From Pseudeuparius sepicola (lineage: Eukaryota; Arthropoda; Insecta; Coleoptera; Anthribidae): a stretch of 64,000 nt of DNA. The translations under genes and the position numbers were made by a program. Where the stretch lies: positions 30,603,278 to 30,667,277 of the forward strand of contig OY987302.1 in assembly GCA_963920635.1 (NCBI GenBank), given 5' to 3'. The notes below the pieces were generated by a model. The model was not told the origin of the DNA. It worked only from the letters and a program-made list of their open reading frames with translations, and made no database searches. Shown in pieces: positions 43,121-55,480 of this stretch. How positions within the stretch are numbered: the stretch's first letter is position 1; the number at the start of each line of letters is the position of its first letter.

Positions 43121-44108
43121 ATGGCCAACGTAAACAAGGCCAAAGATGATGCCAAGATAAAAAACTGCAAATACTGTAAAGGCACAATCGAAAAATCAGT
43201 TGCTGCATGTGTAATATGTGGAGCAACCTACCACACATCCTGTGCACTAAGGGAACAGGTTTGATTGCAATGGGGAAGAATAATCTAGTGAAATGCTGTG
43301 TGAAGGTTAGTACTCAGTCCAAAGTCACTCAAACAGAAATAAAAGATAGCTCAAACACATTTGACGACAATTTACATAAACTATTAATGGAATCCAAAGC
43401 AGAAATAATACGTGAATTGAGAGAAAAACAACAATTGCTTTATAAAAACGTATCCCTGTTGGAGGATAAATTGGTTGGTTTTCAAGAACTATCTGCAAAA
43501 AAAAAACAAGGTAAACATGCCAAAAAAAATGGCTAACAAACAAAGAAGCAAACACAACACAATGGAGCAAAAAATGAGGATCAGGTATCAGAAAGTAACG
43601 AAAATGCTCAGCTTAATAATGAAAGTGAAGAAAATACAGGATCATCTGCAATGGAAAGGCAAACAGAAATAATTATCAATGTAAATGCTAAAGGAGAGGG
43701 TCAATGGGAATATCCTAAGCAGAAACAAAGAAAACACGAAAGAAAAACTATAATTGGAACCGCAGATAGTGAAAATGATACTTTTGGTGCGGCCCAAATA
43801 TCACCTATGGATTGGTATTTTGTGGGTCGTGCCCGCTCAACGGACAATAGTGAAAATGTTCGCAGCTACATACTGTCTAAAATAAAGGACCTCAAGGAAA
43901 ATGAACTCATAATTGAAGACATCCAGGTATGAAGAGACGATCGAAATACATTTAGAGTAGGCATTCTTGACTCTAAAAAAGACCTATTTGAAAATGAATC
44001 CTTTTGGCCAAGAAAAATTAAAGTAGAAAGATTCAATTTCTTTCTTTATAGTAAAAATGCGGCTCTGCACAAAAAAGGACTGGATTCACATCGGCCTGAG
44101 AATTTTTG
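43121..44108 (+). pseudogene. Non-LTR retrotransposon ORF1 (PHD-like finger, coiled coil; frameshifted)
   Basis: Starts at ATG 43121. The first 45 codons form a PHD-type zinc finger (CKYCKGTIEKSVAACVIC, then YHTSC). The frame shifts near 43255, and codons to 43536 give an acidic/basic coiled-coil region (IIRELREKQQLL). It shifts again near 43540 and continues to 43932 and beyond with SPMDWYFVGRARS and, after a stop at 43930, FWPRKIKVERF to about 44108. This order (PHD finger, coiled coil, RRM-like end) is typical of CR1-group ORF1 proteins that coat element RNA. It overlaps or abuts ORF2 at 44106. Confidence 0.75.
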
Positions 44109-44813
44109 ATTCACAGCAAAGTACCAGATAGAAATCCTAACATGAACCTAAACAATGGTAATTTCTCAGTTTTTCATATCAACATTCAAGGATTGACCAC
44201 CATGAGAAAATTGCTCGAACTATCAGTTTTGTTAACAAAGATCCATCCAGCAGTTCTATGCATATCCGAACACTGGTTAGATGGAAGGAACATTAAAACA
44301 ATGAATATACCTGGCTACAAATTGATAAGTTGCTCTATCCTCTCTACATATATCAGAGGTGGAACAGTCATCTGGAGGAGAGAGGATATAAAGGCGTCTG
44401 AGGTTACAGTTACATCTCTACCTATTGAGAAGCACTGCGAATTTTCTGTTTGTGAACTGTCAGTAGGGAAAATTAAAATAATATGTATATGCGTTTACCG
44501 TTCGCCTAAGTCAGAGATTGTTATGTTTTTCTCTGGAATCTTGAATGTCTTAGATGAGGTTTATAGCACTAAAAAATACCTAATAATTACTGGAGACTTT
44601 AACACCCACTTTGAGATAAATGATTCTGAATCAACTGCTCTGTGCGAACTGTATTCCTGCTATGATCTCTCACCGCACATAATTGGTGTTACAAGGGTCA
44701 GTTCAAATTCCCAACTTGATAATATATTTCGTAATGTAGTGGCAGAAATTATCATAAATAGTTTAATATATGTAACAAATATATCTGATCATTATGGCTG
44801 CTTTTGTGTTTGA
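44106..44813 (+). pseudogene. Non-LTR ORF2: AP endonuclease domain
   Basis: A 235-codon ORF with FHINIQGL, CISEHWLD, VYRSPKSE, IITGDFNTHF and ISDHYGCF, the catalytic boxes of an APE-type nuclease. A stop follows at 44811-44813. The linker towards the RT continues with stops and shifts to 45177 (for example RRFYTEQNI near 44858). It is then interrupted by the mariner-like insertion and resumes at 47760. Confidence 0.82.
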
Positions 44814-45177
44814 AGGTCCCAATAAAAGATACATATAATAGTAAGGTGGTAAAGAGACGGTTCTATACTGAACAAAATATTACTCGATTAAAGGGGTACT
44901 TACAGGGTGACTCCTGGTTTGAGGTCTATACTTTGGTAAATATGGCAGTTGTGCTGATTCTTTGTATTATTACTTAAACATGGCTTTTTCATTAGAGGCG
45001 AGAAATTTGAAGAAGAAAAATTGCTGGGTGAATGGTGACTTTAAAAATTACTCAATATACATTAATGATTTATAATATGTATCTTATCAGGTGAGTAAAT
45101 GTCCAATAGCACTGGCCTATTATAAAGAAGAACGGAAAAAATATAGAAAATATATTACACTACTATAATATATTATA

Positions 45178-47757
45178 TACAGGGTGGTTCACTTTTATGT
45201 GGTAGGACTTTAACATTAGATAGAAAAAGATAATCTAAAATGAAAATTTTATATCAACATATATCGGGGAAAGCTTAGTTTCCGAGATACAGGGCGTTGA
45301 AGTGTTGGAAAAAATATGAAGTATTTTTTACACTGTCCGAACCAGGAGATATTTAAACCAAATTTGATGTGTAGTACCACCTTTTTGACTACGATATTTA
45401 GTGATAATATGAAGGTCCTGAAATAACCAGTGGTGGAATTATGGGTTTTCACTATCACTAAATTTAAAAAGTAATTAGTACGGACCTGTCTCACATCAAC
45501 GTAAATTTTTTTTTCGTAAAGTTCTTTCAATTCTCTACAAAAAGTGTATCTTGACATTTTTTTGTATCTGCCACGGTTGTGTAGTAAATAAATTATTTCA
45601 TTTCCATCTCAGCCTTTTTTGCCTAAAAATGTGTTTTCTAAGATTATTGATAAATATCGCAAATAACAGAAATTAATTATGGAACACTTATCGGATTCAG
45701 CTATTTTATTTTTAATTTTATGGAAACAATTTTAAAAATAAACTGGCACTTGGTTTGAGGTACATTACTTTATTATCATTTTAACATTTTTATCAAATCT
45801 GTATTATTTCTTAATAATTTTTATAATTCTAAATTTGTAGAATTCTAAATTATACCACGACGAGTAAAACATGATTCTTCCGCCCATAAAATGTTATTTA
45901 AAAATTGTCTTATTTCCTTTGACTACAAAATCCATCGGCAAAATACCAATGTCCTTTCTGCATCGCCGTACTGGTGAAGATAAGTGTGCCATGGAAAAGA
46001 AAATCTTATTGACAGTTAATAATACAATAATCTGTCATCCAGTAGATGAACGTAGCAGCGCCGCAGTTTGTCTTTGTTAATAATTAAAATGCCGTTCCAA
46101 TTTACAAATGAAGAGCAGGCTGACATCCATTTCTGCTATGGAGTTGCAAATGGGAACTCTGCGGAAGCAGCCAGAGAATACCGGAGGCGATTTCCAAATA
46201 GGCGCCATCCGCGTCCCTCGGTGTTTGTTAACATGCACCGGCAATTCAGAACTCGCGGTCTGAGAGCTAGAATCGTCGAACGAGGAAATGAAAACAATAT
46301 CAACAAGTCAGACGCAACAATGAGATTCTTCGTGAATTCGATAGGAATCCTACAACAAGTAGCAGAAGAGTGTCAGTGGCCCTACGTGTTTCAAAGTCTG
46401 CAATTTTGCGAGCTTTAAAAAGAGATCACAGGCATGCGTATCATCTACAACCCGTACAAGGTTTAAGGCCCGGCGATGCAGAAAGAAGATTAGTGTTTTG
46501 CCGATGGATTTTGGAGTCAATTGAAGGAAATAGACAATTTTTAAATAACATTTTATGGACGGAGGAGTCGTGTTTTACTCGTCGTGGAGTAGTAAACTTT
46601 CATAATCAGCATATTTGGGCACAAGAAAACCCACATGCAATCCGGCCAAGAAATTTTCAGGTCGAATTTAGTGTCAATGTTTGAATTGGACTGTACAACC
46701 ATCATCTGTTTGGACCCTTTTTTTGCCACAGCGAGTGAATGGTGACAATTTTTTGGAGTTTTTAGTAGCTGAGCATAATAATATGTGGGAAGACATTCCT
46801 TTAAACTTAAGATTGTTAATAATAACTTTCCAAATAGGTGGATCGGACGAGGGGGACCGGTCGCTTGGCCACCACGTTCTCCGGACATAACACCTCTGGA
46901 CTTCTTCGTATGGGGATTTTTAAAAGAACAAGTCTATGCGACTCCTGTAGAAACAAGGGAACAACTTATTGATCGTATCAGAAATGCGTGCGATGAATTG
47001 AGAAATGGCAATTTAATCGATGCTGTTCAATCCGTTAGGCGTCGAAGTGAATTATGTGTGCAACAGAATGGATCACATTTTGAACAATTGTTGAATGTTG
47101 TACAAATTTAGAATTATAAAAATTATTAAGAAATAATACTAGATTTGATAAAAATGTTAAAATGATAATAAAGTAATGTACCTCAAACCAAGTGCCAGTT
47201 TATTTTTAAAATTGTTTCCATAAAATTAATAGCTGAATCCGATAAGTGTTCCATAATTAATTTCTGTTATTTGCGATATTTATCAATAATCTTAGAAAAC
47301 ACATTTTTAGGCAAAAAAGGCTGAGATGGAAACGAAATAATTTATTTACTACACAACCGTGGCAGATACAAAAAAATGTCAAGATACACTTTTTGTAGAG
47401 AATTGAAAGAACTTTACGAAAAAAAAAATTACGTTGATGTGAGACAGGTCCGTACTAATTACTTTTTAAATTTAGTGATAGTGAAAACCCATAACTCCAC
47501 CACTGGTTATTTCAGGACCTTCATATTATCACTAAATATCGTAGTCAAAAAGGTGGTACTACACATCAAATTTGGTTTAAATATCTCCACTGGTTCGGAC
47601 AGTGTAAAAAATACTTTATATTTTTTCCAACACTTCAACGCCCTGTATCTCGGAAACTAAGCTTTCCCCGATATATGTTGATATAAAATTTTCATTTTAG
47701 ATTATCTTTTTCTATCTAATGTTAAAGTCCTACCACATAAAAGTGAACCATCCTGTA
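45178..47757. mobile_element. Palindromic mariner-like element (DUF4817-type) inserted in a non-LTR element
   Basis: Ends tacagggtggttcactttta and the inverted complement, TA on each side. The arms 45178-45840 and 47104-47757 are inverted copies of each other over about 650 bases (ORFs encoding MSRYTFCRELKELYEKK occur in both). Just inside the left arm, 45841-45985 is an inverted piece of the transposase gene, matching 46460-46610. The element is therefore two copies of one mariner-like transposon, head to head, the left one internally deleted. Confidence 0.82.
46089..47111 (+). pseudogene. Mariner/Tc1-superfamily transposase, DUF4817 group (broken)
   Basis: Starts MPFQFTNEEQADIHFCYG, the N-terminal DUF4817 helix-turn-helix type domain with RRRFPNRRHPRPS. 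Frameshifts occur near 46370, 46680 and 46790-46830. The catalytic part is in pieces: ILWTEESCFTR (family T-D-E, here T-E-E), FFLPQRVNGDNFLEFL, then WIGRGGPVAWPPRSPDITPL (third acidic position kept). The segment carrying the second catalytic Asp (family HDGAPPH) is deleted near 46815. The product would cut and paste its own TIR DNA. This copy cannot. Confidence 0.85.
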
Positions 47758-47759
47758 TA

Positions 47760-48660
47760 ATATATACACTAATATAAAAATATAAATGATAACAAGAAAT
47801 AAATCTAAAACTCTTTGGCATATTTTTAATCCTGAAACCAACAAAAATCATTCGGAGGGTAATTTTTGCATTAAGACAGATACTGGTGCGGTAACTGATC
47901 CCTCGGAAATGGCCCAGTTGTTTATGAATCACTTCCACTTGCCTAAACATGATAGCATAAATATCCAAAGTGTTGGTTCCAGCCAACTTCCATCATTGTA
48001 TCCAACCGACGAATCAGAAATATTCAATATAATAAAGTCTCTTCCGAATAAATATTCATCGGGTTTGGATGAAATTCCAATCTTTTTATTAAAACACATC
48101 GCTGACTATTGTGGAACCACTAGTAGAGATAATAAACGAATGTTTTGTCTCAGGTTCCTTCCCCAAAAATCTAAAAAGAGCTAAGGTGGTACCCGTTTTT
48201 AAAAAAGGAGACCGTTCTTCTATTACCAACTATAGGCCAGTGTCAATTCTTCCAGCTGTGTCAAAGGTCCTTGAGAGGGCAATATACAATAGATTAATGC
48301 AGTTCATTGATAAAAATAACATACAACAACAATTTGGATTTAGACCTAAAATATGCTGATGACACATCTATCGTATTGGGGGATAAATCGGTGTCGGGAC
48401 TGTCCGCGGCTTGCACAAGTGCAGTGGAATAAATGTCTCGTTGGTGCCATCATAACTTTCTAAAGTTGAATTCTAACAAAACTGGCCTTGTCACATACAA
48501 AAAAACATTGAACGCAGTAGAGTCAATATATGTAAAGTCGGATCACAGATCCATCCCAGTTGTTGATGAAATTAAGTTTCTGGGTGTAACTTTAGACACA
48601 ACATTGAGTTGGAAACATCACAATGGCAAACTCAAGTCAGGCTTAAGAAGAAATCTTTAA
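47760..48660 (+). pseudogene. Non-LTR reverse transcriptase (continuation after mariner, deleted)
   Basis: Resumes the element that starts at 43121. The ORF 47786-48184 has KTLWHIFNPETN and SSGLDEIPIFLLKH. A shift near 48110-48180 leads to AKVVPVFKKGD and NYRPVSILPAVSKVLERA (ORF to 48359). A deletion then removes motifs A and B and joins directly to YADDTSIVLGD near 48352. The ORF 48433-48660 holds the thumb (KFLGVTLDTTLSWKHH). RT inactive. Confidence 0.83.
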
Positions 48661-49105
48661 ACTGCAAAAACGCATCTTAAGATGCATGTTAAGGTTAAGG
48701 CCTAGAACATCATGCAGAGCATATTTTAAACAATTCGGAATACTTACAGTGCCATCACTTTACTTTCTCCAAATGGTTAAATTTGTTAGAAAGCATCCAT
48801 CTCTCTTCCACACCAATAGTGATTATTATGATGAGAAACAGATCTGAACTGTGTATCCCTCCTCACAGTTCTGCTTTTTTCGATAGGGGATAGCAGTGAA
48901 AAATAATTCAAAACCGCTGTATCTAGGTACTTAATGGACAAATGTCTTTATACATTTAAATTTTAATGGTAAATTTTAACTCGTTTATAGGTTGTATTTG
49001 TGTATATTAATATATTTAATGTAAGATTTGATATTGTTATTTGTGACGTTGCTGTGTCATTGTAATTGTGATCTTGTAAGCAATAAAGATTATAAGTATT
49101 ATTAC
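48661..49105 (+). mobile_element. 3' end of the same non-LTR element
   Basis: The protein tail is readable in fragments (KRILRCMLRLRPRTSCRAY near 48668). Then comes an untranslated region ending gcaataaagattataagtattatt, the same kind of AATAAAGATTAT tail as in the copy ending at 40449. Confidence 0.7.
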
Positions 49106-49170
49106 ACTTAAGTTGCTTGATTTTGATGTAGAATTTACAACAAGTTTTCTTATATTACCTAGCCTACGGG

Positions 49171-49540
49171 CAGTGGCGGCTCGTGGCAATGGGCAGGGCG
49201 GGCAGTGCCCGCCCAACCAGACAATGAAAAGGAAAAAAGAATATTTTCTCGTGCTCAATAATGGTATTAAATTTACCAATGAACGTCCTAGACACACGAC
49301 TGAAACATATAGGTACCAAAATTCAAAATTGAATGTAAATTAGTACAGTTAATTTATTAAGGCAGGTTTTGTCAAGATAATTGATCATTTTTTGATATTA
49401 ATTTTTACTCTTTATTTTATAGTCAACTTAATAACATTTAAGGTTCCTTTACATCTCAATAAGTAAAAGTTACATGTGTTAGTCCATCATCGTAAGATTA
49501 TAGGGTTAAGTTTATCAAATTTCAATAGCAAAAATCTGTA
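49171..49540 (+). mobile_element. hAT-type terminus, truncated
   Basis: Begins cagtggcggctcgtggcaat, a common hAT terminus, and continues with a subterminal hairpin (gggcgggcagtgcccgccc). No matching right terminus is found before the next element at 49541. No transposase. Confidence 0.55.
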
Positions 49541-50014
49541 CAGGGTGTTCCCGTATATTTTGACCTACCCCTAGAGCCTCTATTTTTCGAGTTAGAAAAA
49601 AATTACTTAAATGAAAGTTGTAGGGTACCAAGGTGTATTGTCCCAAAAATAATGGATTGACAGGAATGGCCTTGCCTAAGTTGAAATGTTTTTCCATGGC
49701 AACCTTGATTAAATATAAAGATCGTATTTATCTGCAATTTGGAATATCATGCGAATGCTTAGAGCAAACATATAACATATTTATATTGTTGGAATCGGAA
49801 AAATGCGTGCAATTCAAAAATCCACAAATATACAGGGTGTTCCATTAAAAAAAGTAAGTGTATATTTTTTCATAAATTTGCGACGCTCATTTGTTTTATC
49901 TAGTAACAGATCCTAGCGGTTCAGAAAAAACCCTACAACTTTCATTTAGGTAATTTTTTCTAACTCGAAAAATGTAGGCTCTAGGGGTGGGTCAAAATAT
50001 ACGGGAACACCCTG
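49541..50014. mobile_element. MITE with ~85-bp TIRs, TA target
   Basis: Termini cagggtgttcccgtatattt and its exact inverted complement. The arms stay nearly perfect for about 85 bases (through ctagag, tttttcgagttagaaaaaa and aaatgaaagttgtaggg). TA precedes (49539-49540) and follows (50015-50016). The interior of about 300 bases includes a second end-like string tatacagggtgttcc near 49832, perhaps an older nested element. Tc1/mariner-derived by its TA duplication. Confidence 0.9.
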
Positions 50015-50016
50015 TA

Positions 50017-51232
50017 CAGGTTTATTTATTTTCAAAATCTTTTTTACATTTAAGTAGTTTAACTAGCCATTGTAAATGCGTTGACGTTTCGACTGCAATA
50101 AGTACTTAACAGAGACTGCTTTGTGTCATTTCCTTTACATATGAGAACCCAAAGCACGTGAGCGGACCAGCAAAAGAATTAATTACCAGCACACCAACCT
50201 TACAACTTACAACATGGCTCTTGAGTACTAAGCACACCATCCAGCACCAGCTCGGAAACCCCACAACCTAACAGGAGCCTCGAGGCCTAGCCGAGGTCGT
50301 ATCAACAAGTAGCTTGGAGCTGTGGTGCCAACTACTCAGCTTTAACTTGGGAAGGTTTCGAGGTACTCTGTGAACTCCAATAGTCCAAGTTTTCTAAGTT
50401 CTCGTAAACAAACTTTAACATCTCATGTAAACCTTTAAAAACACAGTACTCTCATTTTAATAAACGTCTCTGATTTTGTATTTCATTTTAGTCGAACATA
50501 ACCATTTTATAGTCAATTTAAAACTTTAAGTTGCTAATGTACTTTTCACCTTATTGTAACCACTATTATTTACAAATTTCATCTTGTAAATACATTGTAC
50601 ATAGGAGAATGTTATCTTTTAATTAACCATCAAATTAGTTCAAGCTTCTGGCGCTCTAAAGAACCATTTTGGTTATAAGGTATCAAAAAATCAAAGTAAG
50701 TCATTGGTCTTATTTTTGAAACCCATTTATATACATACCGCCAACTTAATATAATTTTATTCACAATTTACGTATTTATGTATTTTAGAGCATCTGAATT
50801 ATTACATATTGCTTATCAAGGTCCTAGTAAATAATTCGAACAATGTAACACTTCACTAGTCTTAGAAGGAACCGAGCAACAGAAGAGAATGAGGTTGGTA
50901 ATCATAATCATAGTTCATGGTCTGCTTATATGAAATAAAGGGTGATTCAGGAGGAAATGTCAATATTTTGGTTGCGTATTCTGGAACCGAAAATAAACAT
51001 AAAAGTTCCTATAAACATGAGTCCTATTCTCAGCCTTTACAGAAATACAGGGGTAAACAATATTCAATTTAAGATTTTTATTAAATTATTTATTTAGCAG
51101 GGCAAATTCATAAATTCAGCATAGAACCCATCGATGGCAATCAAGGTCCAACAAATCATAACATAATTCAGGGATGGACTGTAGAGGGATAAGTGGGGGT
51201 TCCAGTGCAATTCTGTCAAGCCAATCATACTT
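50017..51232. other. No gene seen
   Basis: No ORF of interest. Near 50083 the string gacgtttcgactgcaataag resembles, on the minus strand, the GAAAC end of a hammerhead region but lacks a core, so nothing is called. Confidence 0.5.
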
Positions 51233-51322
51233 GGGATGTTGATAAATAGGTGTAATTCACAAAACAGTGAATGATCTGGGATGTTGATAAATAGGTGTAA
51301 TTCACAAAACAGTGAATGATCT
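51233..51322 (+). repeat. Perfect 45-bp tandem duplication
   Basis: The 45 bases from gggatgttgataaataggtg at 51233 are repeated without change from 51278. A recent slippage or repair event. Confidence 0.95.
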
Positions 51323-53520
51323 CTCTTGTTTTGTGGGAATTGATATGAAAAAGTTGAGTTACAGTTATTTGTAAAATGAAATAATAATGTAGTTCTTCTA
51401 TTTTTGCTGTTATTGGTAAAAAGTTTATAACGTCAACTACGGCCCGGCTATCGAAGTTGGTTATATGACTCGATATTATGACACTTCAAATAAAACACAC
51501 ATTTAAAATTATTTACAAAGGTAGTTTATTTTGGAAAACCTGAATTCGTTTATAATGAGAAAAGTTACAATTAAAAGTTAAATACAAATTTAAGGTTAAC
51601 TAAAGTGAATTGAATTGTCACGAGTAATAAATTGAATGTCCAAAGCAGCTAAGCACTGATATGAGACTAAATTAAAGTTCGATAAACTCAAAATTGACAA
51701 AGTTCTGCACGTCTGATCTTACTTTTGGCACATTTCAACAGGGAAATACCTTACATGGATGTTTGAAGCACTTGGGAGTGACTAGCAGTCCTCGACCAAA
51801 CTTCTGTTGTGGTTTTCAACAAACTCCTGTTCTACGGCGACCCAGCCTAACAGTCTGTCAGCTGTGACGGTGGCGTAGATCTTACTAGCTCACATTCTCA
51901 GGGTTTTTGCCAAGTTCAGCCACTACTGTGTCAACTTGTGGTCTGCCAAATGTTCTAAGGGTTTAACGACTTGTCATTCGTTCAGGTATTGTGTTCCGTG
52001 TGCAGTGGGCATGAAAAAATTTCAGACGGATTAGGAAGAGCTAAAACCTTTTATGTATTCTGTCAGAGAGTGCTTATTTACAAAAGAAATTCAAAGAATA
52101 ATAATAATTATGACTTAAAATCTATAAAAAACTATATAAATCCAAAACTAAAAGTTAAATTAAATCCCATAGATACTATATAATGTATATTCATGAATAC
52201 ACCACCCTTTATATTTAACTAATCACAACTTCGAATTGACTAGTTGCGAGCCCAAAATAAATTGACGATAAGTGAAAAGTTTGAAATATAAAAAAAAATA
52301 GGTCACGGTTGTTTCGGAAATTACTTAAATTTGCATGAAGTTGATAACGATAGTTGGCAAATATCAGCTATGAAAATACTTACTATGTGCATCGACTCAT
52401 GTGAATGATACCGCCACAATACTACAAAACAAACTGAAAAAGGCACTAACTTGAACTGCACTGGTCAGGACCAAGATAGCTACGTCTATTTCTCGGGGTA
52501 AAGGGGCTATGAAAGCATAGAGATTAACTCTATCCAAGAAATATTCGTGCAATGGAGTGAGCTACAGGTGAGTTTTTAAATATGGATTCTACCAAAAAAA
52601 TATCAAGACACTTCAAAAAACTCACCTGCAACGCGTGCTCAACTCCTGCCCTGTGCCTCATCCAAGAAATGGAAATGCAAGATTCCCACAACCACGCTTC
52701 AACCTCGACCTACTAAAGGGTCGGCTGCTATAACCTTCTTGAAAACTGAACAAAATTCAGGATGGCCGTTCACAAGAAAACAGAAAATATACCGTTAATC
52801 GGGGTCAGAAAATTAATCTACACTACAAATGCACATAATTTAGTCGAAAGATAGTATCAGGCAGGCGATAAAGTAAACTAAAAATCTGAATTGGAAAACT
52901 ACCAGATGCTACCTTGTTACCTGACAGGACCGAAGACAGAACCACTGAGATGCTAATTCAAGAGAAGACCGAAATGAACAGAATGAGAGTGGTGGGAGGT
53001 TATAAGGTCAATTCCAAAAAACACCCAAGTTAGGTTCGTGATCTCCAGATGCCAGAACTCAAGGCCCCGAACTGTTCGAATGCTTAAACGAGTAGCACCG
53101 AGTAAAGACAAAACCCACAGAGTGCACTGCGAACAGATCACTTGAACTTGTAACAGATTTTTTTGTAAATTCCAAGAAACCCGTTACAACGTTTTTATTT
53201 CAATCCAGACAGGCATAAACTAAGAATGCACACCTATTATAGGATGGTACAGCGTACATTTTCTTGTTAAATTATTGATATTTCAAATTATAAACTAATT
53301 TATTTTGTGATCGTGCCGCCAGCAACCTCTTGTATTAGGTAGCGCAACCCGCAGAAAATATCGACGTTTTCATTATTTGTTAGAAGTCAGTTGAATTTAT
53401 TATGTAAATATTTGCGAACAGATTGAAGTAGAAGTATGTTAAATTGCTTTAAATATAATAGCATTTGTTGTGTTATTATTTAGTGTACAAATAAAGAGAA
53501 TCATTTGAAATAAACCGTCA
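51323..53520. other. No gene seen
   Basis: 2.2 kb without a recognisable gene or TE. A short inverted repeat (caggtgagttttt at about 52566 and aaaaactcacctg at about 52617) can fold with a 40-base loop. Short ORFs (for example 51971-52183) have no family features. Confidence 0.5.
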
Positions 53521-53529
53521 ATTGACTCC

Positions 53530-53930
53530 GGCAGCTCGATTCTGATTGGCTGCACTTTTTTATGCACCACGGTTGTATGGAATGAATCGAACGACAGAGC
53601 GTGCCTCGCCCTTATCATTTTTCACTCTCGAATTGATCGGTACTCTCTAGTGGCAGTCGCCTTTTCTGAATATTTTTCTCGTTTGGTTCTTAGCATTTTG
53701 GTCTAAATTAATCGAGAATTTGATCGGTAGTACGGGTAATTTGTTTTTGGTGAAGTATTTTCATTGTAGTGCCTGGTTGGGGTGATTAAATTGGTTTTCT
53801 TTTGTTTCACGGCGGAGTGAATGCCACCATTGCAAAACTGACGTCGCCATAAGCTGACTAGGAGCTCGGAACGGAGTTCTGTTGGCCAGGAATCGATCAA
53901 AGCCTACTAGAGGAGGAAAATCGCCTAGGT
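53530..53930 (+). promoter_or_regulatory. Promoter / non-coding first-exon-like block (tentative)
   Basis: This stretch is less AT-rich than its surroundings, carries an inverted CCAAT box (gattggctgc, about 53548) and ends in a strong 5' splice-site sequence, ctaggtgagtg at 53925-53935, followed by a T-rich intron-like tract. That is how an untranslated first exon on the plus strand would look. I see no TATA box and no coding exon downstream, and a retroelement leader could look the same. Confidence 0.25.
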
Positions 53931-55480
53931 GAGTGTGGTTTTTTATTTTATATTTCATATTTTCGTAAATTGTTTTTTTATTCAGTACCACCTCACCTGC
54001 GGCCATTTTCTCTCGAGGTTGCTGTTTTTTTGTATAACTTCTCAGTTATAACCTTTTTTGGTACCAATTAAAAAAGGCAGCTACCTAAGACTTTTGTTTT
54101 CCTGACCAGTAGATTTCCTTTTTATTATTATATTTATTTTACGTCATTTTTACCCCCGGTAAAATATTATCCGATCAAATTCGTCTATAATTTCTCATTA
54201 ATATCTTAATAAATTCGTAAATAATTCTAGAGAGTCTGCTTAACAAAAATATTAATATTCAGACATAATTTCATTAATAATTTCCAAATTTCAATAAATA
54301 ATTTCGCATCGAATTTCATAATAACTACAGTTAACGACTGGCAATTTATCGCAAGTCTAAATTCAGCTGAATTTGATTTTATATTTTTAATAATTAAATC
54401 ATAATATAAGTAGTTCTAGTTTCGGTTGAATTTTGTATACCTTCTTTATAAATCACTGTGTATCCTACGCATTTAATATCACAAATATTAGCATTCTTGA
54501 ACTAACTGCTGCTCTTGTTGTGTTTGTTATCTATGTACACCATTGACACGGAGACATGGACACTGTGACAGCAAAGAACACCCACCTTCGACTAGTACGC
54601 TGTTGAACTAGGCACTGAAACGGTACGGCAACATCTGCACAATACCTGAGATTGGCTCTGCTCTCGCTAGTCACCACATGTGCCTAATGCAAGCCACCCG
54701 TTAAGGCCAGTTCGTAGCAGGAAAGTCGTCACATCAACAATCAGGAAAGGGAGGGTCGTCGCATCGAACACAGAATATTCTCCGATCAAGTGTCACAGTC
54801 GCAAGTATAAACTTTCACTCAAACCTCAAGTGCTAGTAGTTCCAAGAGACTTTCAAAAACACAGGACATTCGAAATTCTATCGTTTAAAAATTCACTAAA
54901 ATTTAACTTCTTTGGTTTGTTATTAAAATTTAACTTTGAACTTTAATTCTATAACTAATGTAAATTTTGAATTGTCGTAAACTTATCAGTTACTTTACCT
55001 TATAGGTAAATAAATATTGTATGATTTTTTTGGTGTTTGATTTAGGAGGGGAGAATAGTTTGTCGGGGCAACGAATTCAGGTCACAAAGGAATCCGAACC
55101 CACTTAAATAAGAATGAAAACTTTTTCGGTTATAAACTCAAGCACTGACCTCCACAGATCCATGACCGAACCAACCTGATTTCACCAAGTGTGAATCAGT
55201 GTACCCTACTGAAACAGTACATACCTTAAATTATTAGAAATAATCACTACGTCACACTAAAAATCGATATCAAAACGAGTTGAGAGAACTGGAATTCGAC
55301 TGAATAAGGTTCGAATTTGCGAGTTCAGAACAAAATACTCAAATCAAAGGTTGATATTAATTATTTAAAAACGTGGTGACGGAGTTTTAACAAAAAAAAT
55401 CTGTTAAAAGTTTATGGTTTACATAAATTAGAAGTGTTTTCTGGCATGTTTGGGACATACAATTTCCTCATCACAGCAAA
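53931..55480. other. No gene seen
   Basis: AT-rich, intron-like. An 88-codon ORF at 54680-54946 has no recognisable features. Near 55045 a purine tract (ggaggggagaat) precedes tgtcggggcaacg, which could be a PPT/LTR border, but no matching LTR or coding part supports it. Confidence 0.45.

Noticed and set aside
45249..45557. ORFs MSRYTFCRELKELYEKK in both mariner arms (also 47376-47660) as a small conserved gene
   Set aside because: Both lie in the inverted arms and match only because the arms match. No start context or domain supports a protein.
50070..50115. Hammerhead candidate around gacgtttcgactgc
   Set aside because: Has a GAAAC-like part on the minus strand, but no CUGANGA core and no stem II.
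54680..54946. 88-codon ORF rich in Arg, Lys and Ser
   Set aside because: Starts at a non-recognisable context, no homology features, embedded in AT-rich intron-like DNA.
55040..55225. Possible PPT plus LTR (ggaggggagaat then tgtcggggcaacg)
   Set aside because: No second LTR, no PBS and no coding remains of an LTR element nearby.
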